In this document: piece after piece, positions 23,291-33,411 of the stretch
Position numbering within the stretch: the stretch's first letter is position 1
Layout of the letters: each line of letters begins with the position of its first letter
Assembly: GCA_033439795.1 (NCBI GenBank)
Contig: JAUTDP010000002.1
Location: forward strand, 5,316,947-5,380,946
Reading direction: 5' to 3'
Length of the DNA: 64,000 nt
From: Sordaria brevicollis
Taxonomy: Eukaryota; Ascomycota; Sordariomycetes; Sordariales; Sordariaceae
Made by a program: the position numbers and the translations under genes
Notes under the pieces: model-generated
What the model was told of the DNA's origin: nothing
The model's database searches: none
The model's input: the letters and a program-made list of their open reading frames with translations, nothing else

Positions 23291-23784
23291 TGACTGTTTT
23301 GAAGAAACCTACTATGGTTGAGTTTAGTGTTTATCATACGTAGGTGGGAGGAAGGGTGGGAAGGGGGGGAGGGGCGGGGATAAGGAATGAGGGATGGGGA
23401 GATTTTGTTCTGTTTCTGGTTGTTGGGTGGATGACAACAACAGTGTATTAATGGGTACACAATTTGACATGACGACATTCCTACCTGAGATTCACAAGCA
23501 TATTATCGTATACAGCGGCCTTTATAGCTGTAGAAAGAATAAACATTGAGTATCCAGTGCAAATACTACTAAAGCCAATCCTACATAAACTCCGATTCCC
23601 ATCCGATCCATCCAATCCATGTCCATTCCAGTTCCTTTTGGTATCATCAAAAACGGTGAAGGGGGCATAAGTGCAACAAGAACGAACGCCTGAAAGCTAG
23701 CACACAAAGTGAAAAAAAAAAAAGAAAAAGAAAACATGAAGCCACATCACAACCACAATACATTACCACCAGTCATTCAATCAC
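23291..23784. other. convergent 3' region
   Basis: Shared downstream region of the plus-strand Hce2-like gene and the minus-strand sugar permease. It contains a poly-A stretch near 23710 and no gene. Confidence 0.6.
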
Positions 23785-25871
23785 TCATTCATACCCCCCA
23801 CCACCCCTCCTCTGCCTGGCATACCCATACCCCTGCCCTCCTTGTTCCTCCAACTCAATTCCACGGTCGTGCCCATGCCCATGTCCGTGCCCATGTCCGT
23901 GCCCATGGACACCATGCCCATGAACATCCCCATGCATGGTGGCCCCGCCGTTGTTCCTCTCCAACGGGTTCCCCAAAACGCCTTGATGATAGATCTCCTT
24001 CTCCACCTGCCGCATGTCCACATGTCCGACGGCATTATGACCGTCAAAGATGCGCGCAACTTCCTCGAGAGTGGGTCCTTTGGTCTCGACGTAGAAGAAG
24101 TAGACGAACGTCAGCTCCAAGCAGTTCCAGATGGTGTAGAACAGGGTGAAGTTCCAGTGATGCGGGAGGTTGTCCCAGGCTAGTTTGTTGGTTTGGCTGT
24201 GAGGGGTCAGTATTCGCCTGGCTGAGAGCTTGGTGGCATAAGAAGAGGAAGGCGTGGTGGGAAAGGAAAGAGTGAACCACGGGTAGGGTCATAAGAAGGA
24301 TGTGGCAATGTGAGAAAAGGCCAAAGGCGCAGAAGAAGAAATGAAGAAAGAAACTAACTTGGAAATGGCAAGCACAGCCTGCACCGTAATGTTCATCAAC
24401 ATCATGCCCTTAGCCCTCAAGTGGAACGGGAGGACCTCCAAGGCATACGCCACCAACAGACCCGAGAAACCAATGTCGTAAAAGATGCCGAAGATCCAGA
24501 TGAACACCAACTGCGTATAGCCACTCGTCATGTTCGTCTCATTGCTGTACTCATACACGGCCCCAGTCGCGGTCCAGCACGCAAAGCTCACAACCATACC
24601 GCACGTCGAGATCAGAAACAGCGGCCTGCGTCCAAAACGGTCGACATTGAGCGCAGCGAAGATGGTGACGATCAGATCCAGGATAATCTTCCCCGTCGAA
24701 ATGGCCAGCTTTTGACTCTGCTCTGTTATCCCTGCTCCACCGTAGATGGCGTTCATGTAATTGCTGAACAAGGCATTGCCAGAGTACTGGCTGATGACGC
24801 CCAGGGAGATGATGATGGCCAGCCGCCACCTATTTCCCTTGGTCCGGACGAAATCGGCATAGCTTGACGACTCATCCAGCTGCTTCTGGATCCGAATCGT
24901 CTCTTTAATCTCACGGAACTCGAACTGCACTGTCCTGTTGAGCCTATCACCGCCGGCATGCCACTTGGCCAGGATATCAAGGGCTTCGTCGTGGCGTTCC
25001 TTGTTGATAAGGAATCGTGGAGATTCGGGAAGCCCCCAAATCCCAGCGAGCTGGACGGCCGAGGGTAGAACTTGGAGGAGAGTGATGGAGCGCCAAGACC
25101 AATCGTTGTTAATATTGGATGTGCCCCAGGCTATGCACGACACCAACAGCGCGCCGGCATTCCAAAGACAGTTGTAGATGGCGGTAACAGGACCGCGATG
25201 TTGTGGGTGGACAATCTCGGTGAGGAGAAGGGGAGAGGCCATTTGCGCGAGTGAATTACCGAAACCAAGGAGGAAGCGGCCACCCATGTACACTGCAATT
25301 GTCAGTAAACCCTCTAAGGAACCGAAAAGGAAGGACACCTACTTCCGTAACCGTTGCAGAAACCTGTTAGGAGTCCGCCAAAGATCATGAAGATGCAGCC
25401 AGCGACGATGGATGGTCGCCGTCCATAATTGTCGGCAAAGTACGGAGTGATGAAGAAGGAAAAGATGGAGCCAATATTGAACATGTTGATCAAGATTGCC
25501 AGCTTGCTGTCCTCAACGGGGTCGTTAAGATCCGGATTGATCTTGGTCTCCGGAAAGAAGAAGTGATTCCAGGCATGGATTTGTTGTGATGTGTTGAGAA
25601 GCATGCTATCGTAGCCCGTCGTTGCAGATGCCACCATCAGGAAGAAGGTCATGCCGTAAAGCTTCCTCAGATGCGGTTCCCTCGTCCAGTAAACCCTTTC
25701 GAACCGTGGCGGCTCGATCTCGGGTATCTCCTCATAGACCTCCGACACATTGTCTGGGTCGGGATGGGGTTTGGTGTGGACGTTCATTGCTTTGTCAGGG
25801 TGCCCCCCAATCTCGACCCGGATCGTTCGTGTCGTCGGCGTCGTTGTCGGGATGACCTTTGTCGTTGGCAT
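23785..25871 (-). CDS. MFS sugar permease with His-Gly-rich tail
   Basis: Predicted protein of 624 aa in three exons: 25871-25343, 25292-24359 and 24196-23785. Donors GTAGGT and GTTAGT; acceptors TTGCAG and CACAG. The first 65 residues are hydrophilic; twelve TM helices are expected after that. Sugar-porter family marks appear in order: NYGRRPS after TM2-3, GRFLLGFG, PESPRFL before the central loop, DRFGRRPL after TM8, and VETKGPTLEEV after TM12 (PETKG-type). Resemblance is closest to fungal lactose/hexose proton symporters of the plasma membrane; substrate cannot be read from sequence. The C-terminal tail is odd: residues about 576-597 hold ten His, mostly as HG repeats, next to a Gly/Arg end. 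Such a run could bind Zn, Cu or Ni. Nothing adjacent suggests a substrate-specific cluster. Confidence 0.9.
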
Positions 25872-28800
25872 TGACGATGAAGATCAGAACTGCTGAGCTG
25901 GGATGATATCGAGTTGAGTTCGAGTTAGGACATGCACGTATAGAGTTGTAATCTTCGATCGGACTGGAGTCGATAGCAAGTTGGATACTACGACAGAAGA
26001 TCAAGAGAAGGAAAGGAGTAGCAACGAGGGTTCCCACCTCCGCTTAGTATATGAGGATCACCGGAGCATCTAGTACGAAGTGAGCCCAAGCGGGAACCAG
26101 ACGGGAAGGGGTCGGGGAAGCATTGTCATGCTGAAGGAGGCAACAAGAATAGGTGATCATTCTGGGGTAGGACACCTTCGTGACATCCCGGTAACCATGG
26201 GTTGACGATGCGAGGCCACTAGTTGGGCCCATTGGGAAGGATTCCCAAGTCCATCTCTGTTCGGTATGGTCCAAGTCTCGACCCTCATCTTCTTAGTCAA
26301 ATGTGGAGTCATTCGCGTTCCAATTCAGGGGGAGGAAATGCAATGGTGGAGGGCCGGTACGAGGCCTGACTGGACAAGAATCGAGAACTTTAAACAGAAG
26401 TGGTGAGAAGACGGGGTCGCCAGCCGTCGTTGCATTGCAAGCGGACGGCATCTCTCGCCAACGATGTCTGCGCCAACAAGACCTTTTGCTCCATGGAAGA
26501 GGCTGCTTCTGTTCCTGAAGGTGGTGTCGTGCGGATGGCGGGAGAGGCTTGGCGAGAGAAGCCACAGGAGGCCCAAACTCCGGATAGTAACGGGGGTGAG
26601 GCCCCGAAAGGAAACCATGACCGAGGGGGTGGACGAGGCCACCCGGCGTTCAGTGTTGCGCATGGCGGGGAGGACGGGTCTAGCTTTGCCATCATCGTCG
26701 AACATGTCAGGCATGTGTTCTGCCTCGCAGGGGTTCTCCGCAGTTGAAGCCATTTTCTCACCCAATCGTAGTGACCTCTTGGCCGGTGGATAGTCAAGTG
26801 AAAGTAAAGGACCTGCACTAGCAGTCTTTTAGCTTGAAAATAGTGAAATATGGGGTGCAGGTCATGGAATGGAATCCTTCTCGTCTGTGCGTGCTCTTTC
26901 TAGACATCCACCATCATGAATAACATCAAGACTGATTTTGTCGAGTCCGAGGGCAGCACATACGAACTCGAGTCTTGAGACATGTTGGCAGCACAAAGGT
27001 TTGAGGGTCTCCTCGCTACCTCATGGTCGGTATCGTTCATTTATGTGACAATTCGGCGAGAAGGGCTGTCAAGACTGGCTAGACCCCAGGTTGTGATTAA
27101 AAAGTCTCAGTTCCAAGTCCCAACAGTCAGGAATTGTCGAACGTTCGACGGATCGGATACATACAAATCCATGGACGGGTAAAAAAGAGCATGGCTCGCT
27201 TGTCCCTGGGATAGAGGCCAGGGGCGGTCTGGTCTTGTGGTTCCCCAAGTTGTGGTTGAAGGTGACGGCAATCCCTGTCGGCAGCTAGGGACGTTCATCC
27301 GACTTGGATGGATGGCGAGGCCGGACCAACGCAGAACGCAGCCGCACAGACACTGGTCGAAAGCGTCATGTTTAATCTCGCTGAAGCGCTTGATGGTGTC
27401 GTGCTGCGGACCAACAACCTCTTGGTGAGAGGGCAACGTCAGCGAACTATGCATTTCTCAGTGGCCGCCTGGCGTACTCGCTTCCAAGAAATAGGTTGAG
27501 GCGAAGATGAGAGCATTGAGCTGAGAGGCACAGACTTTTAAGTGAGAATGGGAGGAGGAAATGGAAGGTCTATGAGGTCAATGTCAGCACGGCGGCTAGC
27601 AAATGATGATAATATGTGGCAGATAGATGGGGAGAATGTCGATTCGATGAGGTGGTCGGGAAAGGCTTGTGAGGCTTCCACTCATCCATCCCTTCCACGT
27701 GGAAGAGAAGCAATGAGAGTGCACAATGACAGGCCCTTACTGTGAAGATCTTGTCTGTTCCTCGGATTCGACAAGACCAGATGCGGCCAGTCCAACCTCC
27801 GGGTGTCACAATATAAGGGGTGTAGACCTGCTGCTAGGTTAACACCTTAACTCCAATTTTTGGCTGTTAGCCTAGTGGTCAGGATCTGTGACACCGGGTG
27901 AATAGGTTGGGTCAAGCTGGACCGAAGCTGGGCAGGGCTGGTGAGTGGAAGAAAGAGGATCCAAAGGGTGACATTATCCGACATCAACCCCACTTCCCGT
28001 CGTTCCATTAGTGTCGCATCCCTGTGTTTAATTGCAAAGGAAGACATTCCCCGTCCTGGTGTCTTGGTCAAGCCTCCAGCGGTCCGCCATTCCCATCACT
28101 TTTGGTTCTCCATTTTCCCCGGATTTTCGTGTTCAGGGCCCAGCTCCAGGCTGTCATGAATTCTGTCACGATGTGTGTGATGCACGGGGAGTTTGGAGTT
28201 GTCTGGCTGGCTTGGTCGGCAACCATCGGTCTTGTGGAAGTTGGTGGATGATACGGAAGGAGCATGCGAAATCCGTGATGTGTTTTTGGTGGTGGTGATG
28301 TTCAATTAGCGGAAGCAACAATGGCAATTGAAATGCAGAGAAGAGGGACTCCTGTCGACGGGATGAAATGAACGGGTCGCCATTCGAAGCACTCGCACTA
28401 GCCACAGAACTTGGTACTTTTGATTGGTGCAACTGCGCCAAGAGATTTGCCTGCCGCTGATTCCCTTTTGCAGCACAACAGCCACAACCGCCACAGCAGT
28501 CAGCATTGAGCATGCAGCAGTCTTCAAGCGGCCCGTGCCAGTTTCCCTTCCTCATCCTCACTTGCTTTTCCCGGCTGGGCCCGAAAATGTGACATCTGAT
28601 GGCCAAATGGAAAAGTGAGAAGAAAGAAGAAAAGGAAAGAATGGCAGCGGCCCCAGATGTCAGATGTGATGACAGCTGCTTCCTCGCCTATTTCCGTGCC
28701 GCTCGCTGCAATTGCAATTGCGTGGAAATGGAAGCTTCAGTTGCGACGCAGCACGGAATGAATGGAAGCAACGAACGAGACACGGACTGGAAAGTCGGAA

Positions 28801-29642
28801 ATGAAGAGGCGGCAAATCGTGCCAGTCTGCGGACGAGGAATACGCAGGCACGACAGGCGAGGCAGCCGAGGCAGGCAAGAGACGGCTCGACCATCACGCT
28901 GGGAGGTCTGGACGGAAATCGTTGGAGAGTGGACGGGATAGAGCGACCCTGACTTTATCCATCGCGCTTTCCGGTTGGCCGACTTGCGTCCCGTCCTTCG
29001 TTGCTAACATTGGAAGTGGCAGGCCAGCAGCATGACCAACAGGGCAACTAAACAGGAAGGAACGAACAAGTGCCTTTGCTAAAGGACAGGGATGAAAAGA
29101 GATCAATTGGGAATGAAGCGGCGAAAAGAGGTGGGATTTTCACGAGCATGGACTGGCTGCTCTGGACGGACGGGAACTCAACGAGCACTTCAAGTTCCCC
29201 TCAGCGCCGACCACAAGAACACTCCCGCTTAAGGTTCCGCTCACCTCCGGTCCATCATCCATGGCCTCGGAGCAGGCAACGGGGCTCCCGTCAACCCAGC
29301 CCTTGCCACATCCGTCTCCGACATGTCCATCCCTTTTCACTTTAGATCTTCACGTTGCAATCATTACAAGGGATTGGTGAGTGACATTTCCCCTGTCGTG
29401 GAGTTCAACTTGAGCAAGTTCAATTTGGCATGGTTGTTATGTCTTCCCGGGCCTGTTCATTTCCCCCCAACTCGACTCAAGCAAGAACCATATCACTCAT
29501 GTGCAGTTGTCGGAGCAGCAGTCTTCCCTTGTTCTACAGCACTGCACTTCCTTCCAACCCTCACTCACCGTTTCTTACCCATTCCTCCTCTCTCTCGCCT
29601 TTTTGCCCTTCAATTCATTCGTCTATGTCTCGTTTTTTCACC
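25872..29642. other. long intergenic stretch, no supported gene
   Basis: About 3.8 kb of GC-moderate sequence, upstream of the sugar permease and downstream of the apple-like gene. Open frames occur but overlap on both strands and lack motifs. The best is on the minus strand at 26325-26753 (first ATG MASTAENPC), which reads a plausible acidic start but then drifts into low-quality sequence; I leave it unannotated. A tRNA-like 5' half at 27861-27930 lacks a T-arm. Confidence 0.45.
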
Positions 29643-30557
29643 TCAATTTCCCTCCTCGTTGTCATTGTCATCCTCACCGTCCCCTTCTTCCTGCCCACTG
29701 CCACTCAACTCCAACACCCCAAATGCCCATTCATCCACTGCCTCGTGCCCCTTCGTCGTCAGATTTGTCTTCATCCAGCAGGTATGATGGGTCTTCTCGT
29801 CGCCCGGAATCGCACCCCACCCGGCTCCTGTGCACCCTTGCTTCGCCGCGCACTTATCCAAGCACGAGTTGAAGCTGGTCGTGTTTACGGACCCAATGTC
29901 GACGGCCTCACCTTTGCCAAAGTCCACGCCGCAAAGCCGCTGGAACTTCTTGCTGGTGCTGCCGCCGGGGCTGCTGGAGTTGCCGGCCACCGTTGCCGTG
30001 TACGAAGTGCCGTTGATGGCTGGACACTCAATCTTTGCGACGGCAGTGGCAGTAGAAGACGCACTGGAGCCGCTGGTGGTGGTGGCTGTTGCGACTGTTG
30101 GCGAGGCACCTTGGGCGGATGAGGTGATGTCCCTACATGATGTGTTAGTTCAGGTCATCCAGTCGGATTCAGCTTCGATGATAAAAGGGAACACCTACCC
30201 AAGTCCTGCGCTGATGCTCGATTGCGCCATCTTCAAGTCATTCTTGGCATCGTGGAGGTTCTTCTGACTCACTCCTAGACCTGCCGCAAGACCAATGACT
30301 GTCGCGAGGAGCAAAGCCAGAGTACCGAGCACGGCAAGCGCAATGCTCCGTTTCACCGTGAGAAGGGTTGATCCCGGCCCGGCACCTGTGTTCTTTTCTG
30401 GCAGCATTGGAGTATCTTGGTCTGGATATGGATGCTGAACCTCTTGAGGTACAAAACCTGTCTTGTCCGTTTGCTGATTACCGGGGAACGGCTGGTAAGG
30501 GTGTCCAGCGCCGACCTGTGCTGGCGGGTATTGTTGCTGGTAGCTGTAGCTTGCCAT
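29643..30557 (-). CDS. single-pass membrane protein with apple/PAN-like domain
   Basis: Predicted protein of 282 aa in two exons: 30557-30199 and 30132-29643 (donor GTAGGT, acceptor TGTAG). Residues 1-69 are Tyr/Gln/Pro-rich (YSYQQQYPPAQ, PYQPFPGNQQ), followed by one strong TM helix at about 71-94. An outside segment rich in Thr, Ser and Ala, likely O-glycosylated, leads to a Cys-containing module: IECPAINGT, RLCGVDF, SCLDKCAAKQGCTG and HHTCWMK. The C-x3-C-x5-C spacing inside a C..C frame matches the apple/PAN-like modules found in many fungal surface proteins, which bind proteins or glycans. The end is Asp/Glu/Gly-rich. The upstream region to about 31000 holds possible 5' UTR introns (GTAAGT near 30700, GTGAGT near 30816), so an additional N-terminal exon cannot be excluded. 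Confidence 0.75.
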
Positions 30558-31332
30558 GTTGGCCTCGTGTCAAGCGTCGACGGTGGCCAGGACCTTGGAT
30601 GTTATATGTCCAATTGACCAAGTCGCACCTCGCAAAAGCGGCGCAGCAAGAACAGAAGCTGAAGGTGATCTTTATGAGATTCTGGGCCAGCCTCGGACTT
30701 ACCTTTAAAGAGGCGTCGGGTGGAACGAATGAGACGCGAGCAACTTCATGTTGTGCGATCGCGCTGAGTAACATCACCCTTCCTTATGAAAACCGTTGCT
30801 GTCCTCTGGACCACTCACGATCGAGTTTATCTCGGTGCCTGAGTAAGCGCTAGGGATAAGCATATCATCCCGCTTGATAACTGCCGTTGTGAGATCAGCC
30901 TCACTGTCGGAATAAAGACGTAGTGGATCTATATGGAACAGAAAGTAAAGAAAACCACGATCAATGGAAGAATGGCCCACCCCTTCATCAGAGGAATATT
31001 ACTCACTGCACACCATCGATTGGCCCCGTTGTCGAGGAGTGTCGCACCTCCGAATCCTTACCTTCCTTTCAACAACATCACGACCCCTAACCCTTATCGG
31101 TCAATCAGCACCTCGATAACGATAACAGGGCATCACCGACGTCATCGTACGATAACGCCGTTATCGCGAGCGACACAGACATCAAATGTCAACATCAATC
31201 ATCTTCCATTCATTTCCATTCAACGAGGGGTGAGAATCGTCGGATTCGTGACAAGCCTCGTTGATGAGCTTGCGATCTCTCACCCACCACCATTCCATCC
31301 GCATCCTGCATCCCTCGTCACCCAAGGTCAAG
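30558..31332. other. divergent promoter region
   Basis: Shared upstream region of the minus-strand apple-like gene and the plus-strand Nudix/eIF2B-like gene. A minus-strand open stretch at 30774-30980 ends at a good GTGAGT and may be a 5' exon of the apple-like gene. Near 31115-31165 the element CGATAACG recurs in several variants on the plus side. Confidence 0.5.
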
Positions 31333-33135
31333 ATGTCCACCTCCACCTCCACGCCTTCTCACAAACCATTGAAACACCGATCCGTAGTATCATCCTTCAT
31401 CTTCAAACTACCCCCCTCTTACCTCCCCCCCTCACCCTCCTCCTCGCCCTCCTCCCCCTCCACAAAACCCGCGCAGGACAACCCCATCCAAAAGCCTCTC
31501 GTAGCCCTCTTCAAACGTTCCGACAAAGTCAGCACCTACACGCACCACCACGCGCCCATCTCGGGATCCATCGAACCCACCGACCCTTCCCCGCTCGCCG
31601 CAGCCTGGCGCGAAATCACCGAGGAAACCACCCTCACCTCTTCCGACCTGAATCTCCTTCGGCACGGGAAACCCTACCCGTTCTCTGACGAGTCGGTAGG
31701 AAGGGAATGGACCATTTGGCCCTTTGCTTATATGCTCAAGGACCCGACGGGAGATGGCGCGGGAAGTGAAAAGAGGATCAAGATTGATTGGGAACATGAG
31801 GGTTGGAATTGGTTTGATCCGCTGGAGGTGCAAGATACGGAAGAGTTTGGCGGGGTGCCGAAGCTGAAGGAGAGTTTGAGGAGGGTTTGGTTTGAGATTG
31901 ATCTAAGACCTGAAGCGGGGAGGGTGTTGGCTGAGGGGTGTAAAAGGTTGGAAGAGGATTATGTGAGTGGGGCGAGGCAGATGGCTGGTGATGCGCTCCG
32001 AGTTTTGAAGGATGTGGTTGATAAAATGGATGAAGGGTTTTTTGATGGTGGTCAGGAAGATGGAAAGGAAGCCAAGTGGTGGAAAGATATCAGAATGGCT
32101 GCATGGCATCTCTGGAAGAATGGACGGGAGAGTATGGGCGCGGCTATCATGTCCGCTTTGCTGAATTCCCTAGCTTCTGTCGAGGCCAAAGTCTTCACGG
32201 AAGCACCCCCAAACACTGGAAAGCACCTCAAACCAGCCATCACCTCCATCCTAAACCACCAAATCTCCACCCGCTCCTCAACAAACAACCAAATCTCCCA
32301 ATCCTTCGCCTCCTACATCTCCCACCACTTCTCCTCCTCCCCAAACCCCCTCTCAATCCTAACCCTCTCCGAATCCTCCACCATCACCCGCGCCATCTCC
32401 CACCTCCCCCACCTCATCCCCTCCTTACCCCTCGACATCCGCATCCTCGAATCCCGTCCCCAACTCGAAGGCGTTTCTCTAGCCGCCAACCTCGCCAAAT
32501 CCCTTTCCTCCTCCACACCTCCAGACTCATCATCATCATCCGGCAATAACCCGAACCGTCAACACAACATAACACTCTACACCGACGCATCCACCTCCCT
32601 CGCCAGCAAGGACGGCGTCAACCTGGTAATCATCGGCGCCGACCGTATTGCTTCCGACGGGTCAGTGAGTAACAAGACCGGGTCGGTACCTACTCTTCTC
32701 GCTGCTCGACACCACGCAAACGAAGCCAAAGCCAAAACCAAAGCCAAAACCAAGGTGGTTGTCCTTTGCGACTCAGAAAAAGTGGCGCTGCCTGGACCGC
32801 CTGAGCAGCACGTGGTGGAGGATCAGGGGTGGGAGCAGGTGACGAGGGCGTGGATGGGCGAGGGGAGTAGTGAGCGGATTAGAGGGGCTGCTAGGACGGT
32901 GTTGAATTTTGTTGATGGTAAGTCACCCGGGGGGGACGGGAATGTCAATGAAGAAAAGGAGAAGGAGAAGATGACGGGCGTGAAGGTGCATGTGAAGAAT
33001 GTCTCCTTTGAGTGGTGTCCTGGAGGGCTGATCGATGCTTACGTGACTGAGGAGGGCGAGTGGAGTGCGGAGAATGTGAAAAGGAAGTCGGAGGCGCTTC
33101 AGGAGCTGGAGAAACGGCTGTTTGGGCCGCTTTGA
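31333..33135 (+). CDS. Nudix-like domain fused to eIF2B alpha/beta/delta-like domain
   Basis: Single exon, 600 aa. From ATG 31333 (context CAAGATGTCC); an in-frame ATG at 31264 would add 23 residues with a basic, possibly mitochondrial-type character. The N-terminal part resembles a Nudix hydrolase: residues about 78-101 read GSIEPTD...REITEE, one residue longer than the classic Nudix box and with Asp in place of the first Glu, so activity is uncertain. The C-terminal half (about 230-600) matches the eIF2B alpha/beta/delta / ribose-1,5-bisphosphate isomerase fold: LTLSESSTI, LESRPQLEG, then VIIGADRIASDGSVSNKTGS at about 432-451, and CDSEKVALPG. Family knowledge: such folds either sense eIF2 phosphorylation or isomerise sugar phosphates. 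A Nudix-sugar phosphate pairing hints at nucleotide-sugar or AMP/ADP-ribose metabolism in the cytosol, an inference. Its 3' end converges on the transcription factor 276 bp away. Confidence 0.88.
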   Translation: MSTSTSTPSHKPLKHRSVVSSFIFKLPPSYLPPSPSSSPSSPSTKPAQDNPIQKPLVALFKRSDKVSTYTHHHAPISGSIEPTDPSPLAAAWREITEETTLTSSDLNLLRHGKPYPFSDESVGREWTIWPFAYMLKDPTGDGAGSEKRIKIDWEHEGWNWFDPLEVQDTEEFGGVPKLKESLRRVWFEIDLRPEAGRVLAEGCKRLEEDYVSGARQMAGDALRVLKDVVDKMDEGFFDGGQEDGKEAKWWKDIRMAAWHLWKNGRESMGAAIMSALLNSLASVEAKVFTEAPPNTGKHLKPAITSILNHQISTRSSTNNQISQSFASYISHHFSSSPNPLSILTLSESSTITRAISHLPHLIPSLPLDIRILESRPQLEGVSLAANLAKSLSSSTPPDSSSSSGNNPNRQHNITLYTDASTSLASKDGVNLVIIGADRIASDGSVSNKTGSVPTLLAARHHANEAKAKTKAKTKVVVLCDSEKVALPGPPEQHVVEDQGWEQVTRAWMGEGSSERIRGAARTVLNFVDGKSPGGDGNVNEEKEKEKMTGVKVHVKNVSFEWCPGGLIDAYVTEEGEWSAENVKRKSEALQELEKRLFGPL

Positions 33136-33411
33136 AGTGTCATTCTGGCGGAAAGGTGAGCTGGACACCAAGGACGATGTGGAAGTTCGGATTCCAGTCA
33201 GTGCAAAGGGCAAAGGAAGACGGGCGGAGAAAAAGTCTATCAAATTCAAACGCTAATCTATCCATTGGTAAGGGGTATAATCGTCAAGTGCCCTATGCCT
33301 GCCCTGCATTTTGTATCACCAGACTCCCAATAAGCAAGTGTACCCATCGAATCCAATACGTGAAAGCTTCTAAACCCAAGAGACAACAGAGATCGACGAC
33401 GTGACATGATC

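Noticed and set aside
26325..26753. Minus-strand frame starting MASTAENPC as a possible small gene
   Set aside because: Only the first 50 residues look protein-like; overlapping frames on both strands are equally long and there is no domain or splice support.
27861..27930. tRNA-like 5' half (TTAGCCTAGTGGTC resembles an A box)
   Set aside because: No T-arm with GGTTCGA and no acceptor-stem partner at the right distance, so not a functional tRNA; at most a remnant.
30774..30980. Possible upstream exon of the apple-like gene, ending at GTGAGT
   Set aside because: Protein-like in part, but no acceptor pairing keeps a continuous frame to 30557, where a good ATG is present. Kept as a 5' UTR possibility.
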